A DNA stretch of 64,000 bases from Nodularia spumigena CCY9414 (lineage in GTDB: Bacteria; Cyanobacteriota; Cyanobacteriia; Cyanobacteriales; Nostocaceae): contig NZ_CP007203.1 in NCBI RefSeq assembly GCF_000340565.2, positions 3,335,929 through 3,399,928 of the forward strand. The letters run 5' to 3'. Positions 33,641 through 44,879 of the stretch are shown here, piece after piece. How positions within the stretch are numbered: position 1 is the first letter of the stretch; each line of letters starts with the position of its first letter. The notes beneath the pieces were generated by a model. It was not told the DNA's origin and searched no databases. It worked only from the letters and a program-made list of their open reading frames with translations. The translations under genes were made by a program, and so were the position numbers.

Positions 33641-34777
33641 GTGGCTAATCAACAAGATATCACCCAAGCCCTAGCGCGAACCCCCCTATATCAAAGGAGT
33701 GCAGAACTCAAAGCCCGCTTTACCAGCTTTGGTGGTTGGGAAATGCCTGTACAATTTACTGGTATTAGCAAAGAACACGAAGCCGTGAGAAACGCTGCTG
33801 GAATGTTCGATATTTCCCACATGGGCAAATTTACCCTCCAAGGGAAACACCTCATTGACCAACTTCAGCGTTTAGTACCTTCAGACTTGAATCGATTGCA
33901 ACCAGGTCAAGCGCAATACACCGTATTGTTAAATCCCCAAGGGGGAATCATTGACGACATCATTGTTTATTATCAGGGTGAAAATACCACTGGTTTACAA
34001 CAGGCTGTAATTGTTGTCAATGCCTCAACCACAGCTAAAGATAAAGCATGGTTATTGCAACAGCTTGATTTAAATCAGGTGGAATTTCAAGACCTGTCAC
34101 CAGAAAAAGTGTTAATTGCTGTGCAAGGGACAAAGGCAGTTAAATATCTCCAGCCCTTAGTTAAAGAAGATTTAGAACCAATCAAAGCCTTTGGACACCT
34201 CCAAGCGTCAATACTGGGTAAACCTGCCTTTATCGCTCGCACAGGTTACACCGGCGAAGATGGTTTTGAACTCATGCTAGATCCAGATGTGGGAGTAGAA
34301 TTGTGGGAAAAACTCCATCAAGCTGGCGTTACCCCCTGCGGACTAGGTGCTAGAGATACCCTGCGACTCGAAGCAGCAATGGCGCTTTATGGACAAGATA
34401 TCGACGATACCACCACCCCCTTAGAAGCAGGTTTGAGTTGGGTAGTTCACCTCGATACCAAAGGTGATTTTATCGGGCGAGAAGTTTTAGCACAGCAAAA
34501 AGCCGATGGAGTGCAGAAGCGATTAATCGGTTTACAAATGTCAGGGCGTAATATCGCCCGTCATGGCTACCCAATTTTATCAGCCGATGAAGTCGTGGGA
34601 GAAATTACCAGTGGTACATTATCGCCTACATTGGGTTATCCCATAGCCTTAGCCTACGTTCCCACGACCCTTGCAAAGGTGGGTGAACAGCTATCTGTAG
34701 AAATTCGTGGCAAAGTTTACCCAGGTGTTGTAGTAAAACGTCCCTTTTATCGCTCCAAAAATCGTGTCACTAGCTGA
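33641..34777 (+). CDS. gcvT: Aminomethyltransferase (glycine cleavage T protein)
   Basis: Transfers the aminomethyl group from lipoyl-H protein to tetrahydrofolate, releasing ammonia. FTSFGGWEMPVQF, GMFDISHMGK, RTGYTGEDGFEL and the catalytic-Asp region GARDTLRLEAAMALYG are present. Start is GTG 33641, preceded by an in-frame AT-rich leader; 378 residues is typical. It begins the gcvT-gcvH-gcvP cluster; no glycine riboswitch fold was recognised upstream. Confidence 0.95.
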   Translation: MANQQDITQALARTPLYQRSAELKARFTSFGGWEMPVQFTGISKEHEAVRNAAGMFDISHMGKFTLQGKHLIDQLQRLVPSDLNRLQPGQAQYTVLLNPQGGIIDDIIVYYQGENTTGLQQAVIVVNASTTAKDKAWLLQQLDLNQVEFQDLSPEKVLIAVQGTKAVKYLQPLVKEDLEPIKAFGHLQASILGKPAFIARTGYTGEDGFELMLDPDVGVELWEKLHQAGVTPCGLGARDTLRLEAAMALYGQDIDDTTTPLEAGLSWVVHLDTKGDFIGREVLAQQKADGVQKRLIGLQMSGRNIARHGYPILSADEVVGEITSGTLSPTLGYPIALAYVPTTLAKVGEQLSVEIRGKVYPGVVVKRPFYRSKNRVTS

Positions 34778-34832
34778 TAATGTGTTTTGAGTTACTCAAT
34801 CTCAATTATTTTGATACCGAAGGAAAACAAAT

Positions 34833-35222
34833 ATGTCTTTTGAATATCCGCAGGATTTTAGATACCTGGATACTCATGAATACGTGCGGCTAGATGGTGA
34901 AATTGGCACTATTGGCATTACTGAATTTGCCGTAGACCAAATGGGGGATGTCGTATTTTTAGAATTACCTGACATTGGGGAACTTGTTACCAAGGGAGAA
35001 ACTTTTGGCACTATTGAATCTGTGAAAGCTGTGGAAGACCTAAATTCACCAGTGACCGGCACAGTCATAGAACGCAATGAAGCTTTAATTGAATCTCCCG
35101 AAGAAGTAGCAGAGGACCCCTATGGGGAAGCTTGGTTCTTAAAAGTACGTGTCAATGATGCAGATGAAGTGCTGGATGCTTTGACAGCCGATGAGTATCG
35201 CGCCCTAGTAGAAGGCGAGTAG
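34833..35222 (+). CDS. gcvH: Glycine cleavage H protein
   Basis: The lipoyl carrier of the glycine cleavage complex. The lipoylated Lys lies in [19 protein letters not shown]; the length is 129. A gaaggaaaac ribosome site precedes ATG, 56 bases after gcvT, so the two are likely co-transcribed. Confidence 0.96.
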   Translation: MSFEYPQDFRYLDTHEYVRLDGEIGTIGITEFAVDQMGDVVFLELPDIGELVTKGETFGTIESVKAVEDLNSPVTGTVIERNEALIESPEEVAEDPYGEAWFLKVRVNDADEVLDALTADEYRALVEGE

Positions 35223-35696
35223 AAGAGTCAGGGGGAAGAATTCTTGAATTTACTCCCCCTACGTCCTCACTTTCCCCCACTTCACAATAGACATCTGCTG
35301 TCAAAGAATTAAGACTTACGCGAAAACTCTGGTGAAACTCTCATGACTCCGTGTTCTCTGTGTCCTCTGTGGTATGCGCTACGCGCACGCTACGCGTTAA
35401 GCGGAAGCTATGCCGAAGGCTATACGTTTTTCCTTAATTATCCCTAATTCCTGAGAAAATATGGTTCAGTTATAATTCAAACACTTTGTCAAAATCAATT
35501 TTTTTTAAACGAACCGCCTTGGCGCTAGCCTCTCCCTTTGGGAGAAGTACGCCAAGTGCGCCAAGTGAAGAAAGAGAAGGAATTAATCACGGACTCCCAC
35601 TTGTTACGAATATTTGTTGCAAAATATGAAATAGTTCCGTTTGGAGTTCAACTTGTGGTACATTACCCGCCTGTTCCTAAATCAAGCCATTTACCA
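35223..35696. other. 474-bp gap before gcvP
   Basis: It holds dispersed short repeats (gctacgcgcacgctacgcgt, gcggaagctatgccgaaggc), a ctctgtgtcctctgtgg low-complexity stretch and ttgggagaagtacgccaagt. An open frame joins gcvP from TTG 35538, but its first ~53 residues are repeat-like. I see no gene of its own. Confidence 0.6.
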
Positions 35697-38555
35697 ATGG
35701 TTAATCAAGGGAGTCCAAAGTCAAGTAATTTCGCCCAAAGACACATTGGCCCTAACACTGATGACATCCAGCGAATGCTTGAGGTTTTGGGTTTACAAAA
35801 TTTGGACTCACTGATTGAGAAAACAGTACCGCAAGGTATTCGGTTGCAAAAAACTCTGAAGTTACCAGCAGCCCAAAGTGAGTATGCAGCACTAGCAAAA
35901 TTAAAACAAATTGCTGCTAAAAATCAAGTGTGCCGTTCATATATCGGTACGGGATATTACGACTGTATCACCCCTCCGGTAATTCAACGCAATATTCTGG
36001 AAAATCCAGGTTGGTATACAGCTTACACTCCCTATCAGCCAGAAATTGCCCAAGGAAGACTGGAAGCGCTGCTGAATTTCCAGACGATGATTATTGACCT
36101 CACAGGGTTGGAAATTGCCAATGCTTCTTTACTTGATGAAGCGACAGCAGCAGCCGAAGCTATGAGTCTCAGTTATGGTGTGTGCAAAAATCATGCCAAT
36201 GCTTATTTTGTCTCTGAGAATTGCCATCCTCAAACTATCGATGTCTTAAAAACTAGGGCTAAACCCTTGGGGATTAAGATCATTATCGGTGATCATCAGA
36301 CTTATGATTTTGCTGAACCGATTTTTGGGGCTGTTCTGCAATATCCCGCCAGTGATGGCACGATTTACGACTACCGCGCTTTTATTGAAAAAGCCCATGC
36401 TGAGGGTGCATTGGTGACGGTAGCCGCCGATCCTTTAAGTTTAGCTTTACTGACACCACCAGGAGAATTTGGGGCTGATATTGCTGTGGGAAGTACCCAG
36501 CGCTTCGGTATTCCCTTGGGGTTTGGGGGACCTCATGCGGCTTACTTCGCTACGAAAGAACAGTATAAACGGCAAGTTCCAGGGCGAATTGTGGGAGTAT
36601 CAAAAGATGCTCAGGGTAAGCCCGCTTTACGTCTGGCTTTGCAAACCCGTGAACAGCACATCCGCAGGGAAAAAGCCACGAGTAATATCTGTACTGCTCA
36701 GGTGTTATTGGCAGTGATGGCGAGTATGTACGCTGTATATCATGGTGCTGATGGTATCAGAAATATTGCCGAAAATGTTCACCAGTTAACTGTGACTTTG
36801 GCAGCAGGATTGAAGCGACTGGGTTACAGCATTAGTTCTGAATATTTCTTTGATACGCTGCGAGTGGATTTAGGTACACAATCGGTCAAAGCTATTCTGG
36901 AAGCTTGTCAAGGGCGAAATATTAATCTGCGGATTTTCGATGCTACATCTGTGGGTATTTCTTTAGATGAAACTACTACACCAGAAGATTTAATTGACCT
37001 CTGGCAGATTTTCGCAGGTACAGACAATCTCCCGTTTAGCATAGAAGAATTATCCCCATCTTCTCATCTTCCCTTACCCCGTACTAGTACATATCTGACT
37101 CATCCTGTATTCAACCGCTATCACTCAGAAACTGAGTTGTTACGTTATCTGCATCAGCTAGAAACTAAGGATTTATCTTTAACGACATCGATGATTCCTT
37201 TGGGTTCATGCACTATGAAGTTGAATGCAACGGCTGAGATGATTCCGGTTTCTTGGGAGGAATTTGGTAAGATTCATCCTTTTGCGCCACCATCCCAAAC
37301 ACGGGGTTATCAAATTCTGTTCCAGCAACTTGAGGCTTGGTTGGCGGAAATTACGGGATTTGCAGGAGTTTCTCTCCAACCGAATGCAGGTTCTCAAGGG
37401 GAGTATACAGGACTTTTAGTAATTCGTCAATATCACGAAACTCGTGGGGAAGGACACCGCAATATTTGTTTGATTCCCTCCTCAGCACATGGAACAAACC
37501 CTGCTAGTGCGGTGATGTGTGGGATGAAGGTGGTTGCAGTTGCTTGTGATACATCTGGTAATATTGACCTGAATGATTTAAAGGCAAAAGCAGAAAAGCA
37601 CAGTCAGCAATTGGCGGCTTTAATGGTGACTTATCCTTCAACTCACGGTGTGTTTGAGGAAGGAATTCAGGAAATCTGCGCTGTTGTGCATGGTCACGGT
37701 GGACAAGTATATATGGATGGGGCTAATATGAATGCCCAAGTGGGTATTTGTCGTCCTGGTGATATTGGCGCTGATGTCTGTCATTTAAATCTGCACAAGA
37801 CTTTTTGTATTCCTCATGGTGGTGGTGGCCCTGGTATGGGACCCATTGGTGTGGCGGCACATCTTGTACCTTTCCTTCCTGGACACCCTGTTGTACCTAC
37901 AAATCAGCATTCTCAGATTGGGGCTGTGGCAGCTGCGCCTTGGGGTAGTGCTAGTATTTTAGTGATTTCCTGGATGTATATTGCCATGATGGGGGCTGAG
38001 GGTTTGACTCATGCAACTAAGGTGGCAATTCTCAATGCTAATTATATCGCCCACAGACTCAGTGATTACTATCCGGTGCTGTATAAGGGGAAAAATGATT
38101 TAGTTGCCCATGAGTGTATTTTAGATTTAAGGTTGCTCAAAAAATCTGCGAGTATCGAAATCGATGATATTGCCAAGCGGTTGATAGATTATGGTTTCCA
38201 TGCGCCCACTGTCTCTTGGCCTGTGGCGGGGACTATCATGGTGGAACCAACCGAAAGCGAATCGAAGGAAGAGTTAGACCGTTTCTGTGAGGCGTTGATT
38301 GCTATTCGTGGGGAAATTTCGGCCATTGAATCTGGGAAGATGGATATTCAAGATAATCTCTTGAAGAATGCACCCCATACTGCCGAAAGTTTGATTGCGG
38401 GAGAATGGAATCATGGCTATTCTCGTGAACAAGCTGCTTACCCTGCGCCTTGGACGCGTGAACATAAGTTCTGGCCGAATGTGGGCAGAATTGATGCGGC
38501 TTTTGGCGATCGCAATTTTGTTTGTTCTTGTCTGCCAATGGAGGCTGATCAGTGA
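35697..38555 (+). CDS. gcvP: Glycine dehydrogenase (decarboxylating), P protein
   Basis: A PLP enzyme that decarboxylates glycine. FAQRHIGP at the N-terminus, the glycine-rich loop region GTGYYDC, and the C-terminal half with the PLP lysine in [18 protein letters not shown] are intact. The ATG 35697 gives 952 residues, the family norm; a TTG at 35538 would add a repeat-derived extension. It is the third gene of the gcv cluster, after a 474-bp gap. Confidence 0.95.
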   Translation: MVNQGSPKSSNFAQRHIGPNTDDIQRMLEVLGLQNLDSLIEKTVPQGIRLQKTLKLPAAQSEYAALAKLKQIAAKNQVCRSYIGTGYYDCITPPVIQRNILENPGWYTAYTPYQPEIAQGRLEALLNFQTMIIDLTGLEIANASLLDEATAAAEAMSLSYGVCKNHANAYFVSENCHPQTIDVLKTRAKPLGIKIIIGDHQTYDFAEPIFGAVLQYPASDGTIYDYRAFIEKAHAEGALVTVAADPLSLALLTPPGEFGADIAVGSTQRFGIPLGFGGPHAAYFATKEQYKRQVPGRIVGVSKDAQGKPALRLALQTREQHIRREKATSNICTAQVLLAVMASMYAVYHGADGIRNIAENVHQLTVTLAAGLKRLGYSISSEYFFDTLRVDLGTQSVKAILEACQGRNINLRIFDATSVGISLDETTTPEDLIDLWQIFAGTDNLPFSIEELSPSSHLPLPRTSTYLTHPVFNRYHSETELLRYLHQLETKDLSLTTSMIPLGSCTMKLNATAEMIPVSWEEFGKIHPFAPPSQTRGYQILFQQLEAWLAEITGFAGVSLQPNAGSQGEYTGLLVIRQYHETRGEGHRNICLIPSSAHGTNPASAVMCGMKVVAVACDTSGNIDLNDLKAKAEKHSQQLAALMVTYPSTHGVFEEGIQEICAVVHGHGGQVYMDGANMNAQVGICRPGDIGADVCHLNLHKTFCIPHGGGGPGMGPIGVAAHLVPFLPGHPVVPTNQHSQIGAVAAAPWGSASILVISWMYIAMMGAEGLTHATKVAILNANYIAHRLSDYYPVLYKGKNDLVAHECILDLRLLKKSASIEIDDIAKRLIDYGFHAPTVSWPVAGTIMVEPTESESKEELDRFCEALIAIRGEISAIESGKMDIQDNLLKNAPHTAESLIAGEWNHGYSREQAAYPAPWTREHKFWPNVGRIDAAFGDRNFVCSCLPMEADQ

Positions 38556-38670
38556 ACAGTGAACAGTTATCAGTTAAGATTGATAATTGGTTTTAACCCC
38601 CCTACTATGTCGGCGTTAACTACCACTGAAAACTCATAACCCAAAGCCGATAAGTGGTAAGCGTTGGTGG

Positions 38671-38690
38671 GGGATTTAAACCCCCCATCA
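38671..38690 (+). terminator. Possible hairpin after gcvP
   Basis: GGGGG-atttaa-ACCCCC lies about 120 bases past the gcvP stop, preceded by heptamer repeats. There is no strong T tract; a weak candidate. Confidence 0.3.
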
Positions 38691-38852
38691 TAAATTTTGA
38701 TAAATTGATAAATCATAATTTTTCACTGATTGAAGCAAAATGGCTCATAGACTCTGTGAAAATTTCGAGAAAGAGCATCCTAAATGTGCAAAAATTAAGA
38801 AAGGAACATTATTTTTGATGGACAATTGCAAATGATATGAAGACTCAATATT

Positions 38853-41800
38853 GTGCTTCTTCCTCTGAAGATGACAGGTGAAAAAGATTACTTGAATCTC
38901 AATATTCATGACCCAAATGGCCGTGTTCTCTCAGTTGACTTGAATTGGGATAACCTGGGGGCAAAAATCGCTCTCAAGATCCGTCAATCCTTAGACCTGG
39001 CAACGATTTTACAAACCACTGCTGACGAAGTGCATCAGCTTGTTAAGTGCGATCGCGTGCTACTCTACCAATTTGACCCAGATGGGAGCGGTCAAGTGGT
39101 GGTAGAAGCCATTTCTGACCCCCAGTGGTCATTGCTGGATCGGGTGGTGCATGATGAGTGCTTTGAGTCCTCCTGGCTGGAACCCTATCAAGAAAAGCAA
39201 ATCCGAGCGATCGCCGATGTTGCTACTGCCAACCTCACACCTTGCCATGCCGAATTTTTGGCAGGGTTTCAGGTGAAAGCCAACCTGGTGGTTCCAGTGC
39301 TGTGTACATTCGGGCTTTGGGGCTTGCTGATTGTCCATAACTGTACGGGTCCCCGCCCGTGGTTAGCTGAAGAAATGGACGGGTTGCAGCAAATTGCCGT
39401 CCATGTGGGGATAGCCATTTATCAAGCAGACTTGGTAGTACAGTTGCAAGCCGCAAAGGCAGATTTGCAAGCCCAGGTAGCAAGTCGCACGCAGGAATTA
39501 GAGCAGGCTAATCAGGAACTTTTAGCCAAAGTGGAGGAGTGCAACGAGGTCGCCACAGCACTGCACCAACGGGAAATTTTTTCACACCAGGTTCTCGATA
39601 GTTTGTTAACCTTTGTGGGGGTATTAACCTTGGATGGGGTGTTGATTGAGGCCAACCAAGCTCCCCTGGATGTCGCTGGACTCACCCGTGAGGATGTAAT
39701 TGGTAAGTTCTTTGCTGATGCCTACTGGTGGAGCTACTCAACGGATGCACAGGCACAAATTCGTGAGGCGATCGCCCAAGCTAGCCAAGGAAAATCCGTG
39801 GGGTTTGATATTCCGGTGCAGGTGCAAGGAGGCGATCGCATCATGATCGACTTTTCCCTCAAACCCCTGCGTGATGCCACCGGGCAGATCACTCATCTGA
39901 TTCCCTCCGGCGTTGATATCACCCAACGCAAACAAGCAGAAATCGCCTTGCGCCAAAGCCGAGACGAACAATTTCAACTGGCGGCGATTGTGGAATCGTC
40001 CCAGGATGCGATTATTAGCAAAACCCTTGATGGCAAGATCACCAGTTGGAATCAGGCAGCAGAACAATTACTTGGCTATACGGCCTTTGAAGCCATCGGT
40101 CAGCAAATCACAATGTTGATCCCAGTAGAGCGCCAGTCTGAAGCCGCATTGATTTTACAGCGCATCCACCGAGGGGAGCGAGTTGATAGCTATGAAACCC
40201 AACGGCAACACAAGGATGGCAGCTTAGTAGATGTAGCGTTAACGATTTCCCCGATTCGGGATGAAAACGGTGTGGTAATTGGCGCATCGAAAATTGCCAG
40301 GGATATTCGCGATCGCAAACGCCTGGAAGCTGAACGAAACCAAGCCGAACTTCAGCAGCGCCAGAGCAACGCCCAACTGGAAGATTTCTTTGACAATGCC
40401 AGCGACCTGATCCAGAGCGTCTCGTTGCAGGATGGGCGGTTTCTCTATGTTAACCGCGCCTGGCTCACCACTCTAGGCTACCAGCGCGATGAACTTGCCG
40501 CCTTGACTATCTTTAACCTGATTGCCCCTGACTGTCTCCGGGATTGTCAAGGGATCTTCCAGGAATTGCAATCGGGAGCAGTTGACTATGTTGAGCGATG
40601 GGAAATTGCCTTTGTTAGTAAAACAGGGCAGAAGATTCTCCTCGAAGGTAGTATCAATGTCCGCTATCAAGCAGGGATACCCATTGCCACCCGCGCCATC
40701 TTGCGGGATGTGACAGCCCAACGCCGGGTGGAAAAAACTCTCCAAGAGCAAGCAACGATTCTCCGCATTTTCTATGAGTCGTCCCCCCTAATTCTGGGAG
40801 TGGTGGAATTGTCAGACAATGACATTCTCCATACACACCATAACCCGGCCAATCTCCAGTTTTTTGGGGTTTCTCCCGCAGCCCTCGACCACAAATGGGC
40901 TAGTGAAATTGGAGTTCCATCAGAACATATACAGCGTTGGTTGTTTCACTACCACCAAAGCCAGGAAATGCAACAGCCGGTTCAATTTGAATATGAACAT
41001 AAAACCGAGGTTCGCACTTACTATTTGTCAGCTGTAGTTCAATTTATCGGCATTGCCAACAGTGGGCGATCGCAATTTTCTTATACGGTGCAAGATATTA
41101 GTGAACGCAAACAACTGGAAATTGAACATCAGCGTGTAGAAGCAATGGAGCGCCAGGCTGAACAAGTCAGCCATGAACTCAAATTCCTGGAGAATATTTT
41201 AGATATCGTTTTGGCAGGCTATTGGGATTGGAATATTCGGGACAATCAAGCATACTTCAGCCCCGGCTTTAAACGAATGTTTGGCTACGATGATCACGAA
41301 CTCCCAAATTTACCAGACACTTGGCAAAAACTGATCTTTCCAGAGGATTTAACCAGGGCATTAGTCGGTGTTGAGGAACATATTCAAAGTCGTGGGGAGA
41401 TTCCCTACTACAACGAAGTCAGATATCGTCACAAGGATGGCTCAACGGTTTGGGTGATGTGTTCGGGACAGGTGATTGAGTGGGATTACCGTCGTTATCC
41501 CATTCGGATGATTGGTTGTCATATTGACATTACCGATCGCAAACAAGCAGAAAATAACATCCGCCACATTAACCTGGTATTGGAAAACGTTGTGGAAGGC
41601 ATTGCCCGTTTAGATGTTACCGGGCGATACATCAGCGTTAACCCCGCCTATGCGGCGATTTGCGGCTACGAACCCGATCAATTAATCGGTCAGATATGGA
41701 CGCTGACAGTTTATGCAGAGGATTTACAGGCTCTGGAATCGGCCTATGAAACCATGCTGCAAACGGGCAAGGTAGATGTTGAAGCCAGAGGGGTGCGTCA

Positions 41801-43712
41801 GGATGGCTCTCTGTTTTACAAGCAGGTGATCATGATTACAAACCACGATGAGCAGGGCGCATTCATCGGGCATTATTGTTTTCTCAAAGATATCAGCGAT
41901 CGCAAATACAGTGAACAGCAACTAGCCGCCAGCGAAGCCCGCTATCGCAACATCATTGAAACGACTATGGAAGGGGTGTGGATGCTGGATGCAGAGGGCA
42001 AAACCACCTTTGTAAACCAGAGGATGGCAGATATGATGGGCTACACTGCGGCCCAGATGGCAGGTACTACGCTGATGGATTTGATTGCTCTGGCTGACCG
42101 CCCCCAAGCCCAAATCTATCTAGAAAAGCGAGAGCAGGGCATTCAGGAACAGCATCCCTTCAAGTTTCAGCGTCAGGATGGAACTCCTCTGTGGGCGATT
42201 GTCTCAGCTACACCGATGTTAGATGACCAAAGCAACTTCATGGGGATAACTGGCTTACTCACCGACATTACCGAACTTGTCACTGTTCAAGAGGCACTCA
42301 AATCTTCCCAGATCCAACTGACGAGTGTTTTAAATAGTTCTTTGGATGGGATTATGGCGTTTCGGGCGGTACGTGATGACCAGGGGATAATTATTGATTT
42401 TGAATGGTTGTTAAGTAATCCCGCCGCCTGTCAAATGGTGGGGCGGTCATCGGAGCAACTGATTGGTAAACGGTTACTGGTGGAAATGCCTGGAAACCGA
42501 AAGGAAGGACTATTTGATGAGTATGTCAATGTGGTGGAATCAGAGAAACCTTATAAAAGGGAATTCTACTACAACCACGATGGCATTGAGTCTTGGTTTG
42601 AAAATATTGCGGTCAAACTAGAAGATGGTTTTGCTGTCACCTTCCGGGATATAACGGCAATCAGACAATCGGAACAGGCGATTCAGCAAGTGAATCAACA
42701 ACTGCAAGAACGGGTTGCCGACCTTGACCAACGCCATGCAGAAATGTTGATCTTGAGCGAAATCAGCGATTTTCTCCAAGCTAGCCTGACGGTGGCAGAA
42801 GCCTGTAATGCTCTGTGCAGTTTGTTACAACCCTTGTTTCCTGACTGTTCCGGGGCAGTGTTTATTACCAATTCGTCTCGTAACCGCGTGGAGATGGTGT
42901 CCTCTTGGGGCGATTCCCTACAATCTGCACCGGACTTTCACCCCCAGGATTGCTGGGCTTTGCGGCGGGGCAGGTTACATACTTGTAACCACCATCAATC
43001 AGGGCTGCGCTGTCAGCATATCCCGGCAGATGAGGCGATCGCCACCACTCTGTGCATCCCGATGATTGCCCAGGGTGAGACTTTGGGTTTGTTTTATCTG
43101 AGTACCAATAACTCTACGGCCCTACCCGATGCTAAACTACAAATTGCTCGCACTGTTGCCGAACAGGTGGCTCTGGCGATCGCCAATCTCAATCTGCGCG
43201 AAACCTTACAATATCAAAGCATCCGCGATCCCCTCACGGGTTTATATAATCGACGCTATCTCGAAGAAGTTTTGACTCAAGAAATTGCCCGTGGCCAACG
43301 TCGCCAACACCCCATCAGTGTGGTGATGATTGATGTGGATTACTTTAAGCGGTTCAATGATACCTACGGTCATGATGTGGGGGACTATGTGCTGCAAACC
43401 ATTGGCGCAATGCTCAAAGAGACTGTGCGTGGGTCAGATATTGCCTGTCGCTATGGGGGAGAAGAAATGACTCTGATTCTGCCCGAATCTTCTCTAGAGG
43501 AAACCACCATTAAGGCAGAAGAGATTCGGGAGGCGATCGCTCAACTGACTCTTGCTTACAACGGACAGCATTTGGGTAAACTCACTATATCACTGGGTAT
43601 CGCAGGCTTCCCGAAGCACGGCACAACAGGCATAGCCCTGATACAAGCTGCTGATGCTGCCCTCTACCGTGCCAAAGCCGCCGGACGCAATCAAGTTGTA
43701 GTTGCACCGTGA
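38853..43712 (+). CDS. Candidate DXCF cyanobacteriochrome with eight PAS, GAF and GGDEF domains
   Basis: Predicted light-responsive diguanylate cyclase of 1619 residues. GAF1 (about 42-195) has the DXCF motif (D101-E-C103-F104) and a canonical Cys131-His132 (LTPCHAEFL), 28 residues apart as in TePixJ. A coiled coil (195-245), eight PAS domains (about 244-361, 372-489, 509-626, 636-754, 779-897, 906-1019, 1029-1146, 1156-1276), a second GAF (1296-1447) and GGDEF (1456-1619) follow. The active loop is GGEEM and an RGSD inhibitory site lies five residues before it. There is no EAL domain. Start is GTG; ATG 38871 is an alternative. It looks more GC-rich than its neighbours. Confidence 0.88.
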   Translation: MLLPLKMTGEKDYLNLNIHDPNGRVLSVDLNWDNLGAKIALKIRQSLDLATILQTTADEVHQLVKCDRVLLYQFDPDGSGQVVVEAISDPQWSLLDRVVHDECFESSWLEPYQEKQIRAIADVATANLTPCHAEFLAGFQVKANLVVPVLCTFGLWGLLIVHNCTGPRPWLAEEMDGLQQIAVHVGIAIYQADLVVQLQAAKADLQAQVASRTQELEQANQELLAKVEECNEVATALHQREIFSHQVLDSLLTFVGVLTLDGVLIEANQAPLDVAGLTREDVIGKFFADAYWWSYSTDAQAQIREAIAQASQGKSVGFDIPVQVQGGDRIMIDFSLKPLRDATGQITHLIPSGVDITQRKQAEIALRQSRDEQFQLAAIVESSQDAIISKTLDGKITSWNQAAEQLLGYTAFEAIGQQITMLIPVERQSEAALILQRIHRGERVDSYETQRQHKDGSLVDVALTISPIRDENGVVIGASKIARDIRDRKRLEAERNQAELQQRQSNAQLEDFFDNASDLIQSVSLQDGRFLYVNRAWLTTLGYQRDELAALTIFNLIAPDCLRDCQGIFQELQSGAVDYVERWEIAFVSKTGQKILLEGSINVRYQAGIPIATRAILRDVTAQRRVEKTLQEQATILRIFYESSPLILGVVELSDNDILHTHHNPANLQFFGVSPAALDHKWASEIGVPSEHIQRWLFHYHQSQEMQQPVQFEYEHKTEVRTYYLSAVVQFIGIANSGRSQFSYTVQDISERKQLEIEHQRVEAMERQAEQVSHELKFLENILDIVLAGYWDWNIRDNQAYFSPGFKRMFGYDDHELPNLPDTWQKLIFPEDLTRALVGVEEHIQSRGEIPYYNEVRYRHKDGSTVWVMCSGQVIEWDYRRYPIRMIGCHIDITDRKQAENNIRHINLVLENVVEGIARLDVTGRYISVNPAYAAICGYEPDQLIGQIWTLTVYAEDLQALESAYETMLQTGKVDVEARGVRQDGSLFYKQVIMITNHDEQGAFIGHYCFLKDISDRKYSEQQLAASEARYRNIIETTMEGVWMLDAEGKTTFVNQRMADMMGYTAAQMAGTTLMDLIALADRPQAQIYLEKREQGIQEQHPFKFQRQDGTPLWAIVSATPMLDDQSNFMGITGLLTDITELVTVQEALKSSQIQLTSVLNSSLDGIMAFRAVRDDQGIIIDFEWLLSNPAACQMVGRSSEQLIGKRLLVEMPGNRKEGLFDEYVNVVESEKPYKREFYYNHDGIESWFENIAVKLEDGFAVTFRDITAIRQSEQAIQQVNQQLQERVADLDQRHAEMLILSEISDFLQASLTVAEACNALCSLLQPLFPDCSGAVFITNSSRNRVEMVSSWGDSLQSAPDFHPQDCWALRRGRLHTCNHHQSGLRCQHIPADEAIATTLCIPMIAQGETLGLFYLSTNNSTALPDAKLQIARTVAEQVALAIANLNLRETLQYQSIRDPLTGLYNRRYLEEVLTQEIARGQRRQHPISVVMIDVDYFKRFNDTYGHDVGDYVLQTIGAMLKETVRGSDIACRYGGEEMTLILPESSLEETTIKAEEIREAIAQLTLAYNGQHLGKLTISLGIAGFPKHGTTGIALIQAADAALYRAKAAGRNQVVVAP

Positions 43713-43858
43713 AACTTCGCCCAATATAGCTGGGGAGTGGTCCGTGGTCTGTGGTCCGTAGGGTAAAAACCTTTCGTTGTCTAACTTTTATGATCAGTTT
43801 ATGTCCTAACGTCCTTGGCGGTTGCTATATATGCAGTGCATACTTGCTATGGCAAACA

Positions 43859-44611
43859 TTATTGAATGATTGTTTGAAACTGCTGATGATGACGCACTTT
43901 ATCAAAGTCTGGGTCAGTTTTTGCTAATTTTTCATACTTCCCAGGAATCAGTTCTATGGCTTTTTGCAGGTTCTCAATTGCTAAGTTAATATTTTCTTGT
44001 AAGGCATAGGCACAAGCTTTATTGTAATAGGCTTGATGCTTGTTGGGCTGTATCGCGATCGCCTGATTATAAGATTCTAATGCTTCTGGGTATTTTTCCA
44101 TTTTTGTCAAGACAATTCCTCGGTTAATCCAGGCTTCATGTTTGGTTGGCTGAAGGGCGATCGCTTGATCGTATGATGCTAACGCTTCTGGGTATTTTTG
44201 CAATGATGTTAAGGCATTACCCCGGTTATACCAAGCTTCATCTTTATTGGGTTGAAGGGCGATCGCTTGCTCGTAAGATGCTAATGCTTCTGAGTATTGC
44301 TGCAATGATGTTAAGGCATTACCACGATTTATCCAAGTGTCAGGATTCTTTGGTTGCACAGCTATGGCTTTGTCATATACTTGAACAGCATCTTGGTAGT
44401 CTTGCGTGTCTAGTAAACCATTAGCTTGATCAAATAATTTTTGCGCTTTTTGACTAGCCTCAGCTTCTGTTAGTAGTTGGGCAACATTAATTTCTTGTAC
44501 TACTTGAGTAGCATATTTTGTTGATGTTCCTGTCCCATCACCACAGCCAACCATGAATAAACTCATCACACTAGAGGCAATTAAGCAACGCCAGAAAACC
44601 ATGCTATACAT
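43859..44611 (-). CDS. TPR lipoprotein
   Basis: A lipobox at LFMVGC after a hydrophobic signal marks lipidation. Residues about 60-230 contain five TPRs, three nearly identical (NRGNALTSLQQYSEALASY, NRGNALTSLQKYPEALASY). The start is ATG 44611 or ATG 44602; the TTG at 44629 is less likely. The near-identity of the central repeats at DNA level suggests recent duplication. It is probably anchored in the plasma or outer membrane; function unknown. Confidence 0.82.
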   Translation of the reverse strand: MYSMVFWRCLIASSVMSLFMVGCGDGTGTSTKYATQVVQEINVAQLLTEAEASQKAQKLFDQANGLLDTQDYQDAVQVYDKAIAVQPKNPDTWINRGNALTSLQQYSEALASYEQAIALQPNKDEAWYNRGNALTSLQKYPEALASYDQAIALQPTKHEAWINRGIVLTKMEKYPEALESYNQAIAIQPNKHQAYYNKACAYALQENINLAIENLQKAIELIPGKYEKLAKTDPDFDKVRHHQQFQTIIQ

Positions 44612-44879
44612 ACACAATTCATACAACAATGTTCAAATGTCTTGAAGTTTTATCATACTATCAAAAAATATTTGATTTTTTAATTAAGTTTTCCTTACAT
44701 GGTAAATTGTGTTACTAAATAACTAAAACATCATAATTAGGGAAACAAAATATATTCATTTATTTTAAGTTCAATTTAAATAACTTCCCAGAGAAACTTG
44801 ACAACAAGGCTTGATGTCAATCTGATCTTAATTTCCCAAACAACAAATCTCAACCTGTTGGGTCAAAATAGTAAGCATA
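44612..44879. other. Divergent intergenic region
   Basis: AT-rich DNA between the TPR lipoprotein and the pentapeptide membrane protein; it must hold both promoters. I see no repeat or conserved operator. Confidence 0.4.

Noticed and set aside
35538-35696. N-terminal extension of GcvP
   Set aside because: TTG start and repeat-derived residues ([14 protein letters not shown]); the family start MVNQ... at 35697 gives normal length.
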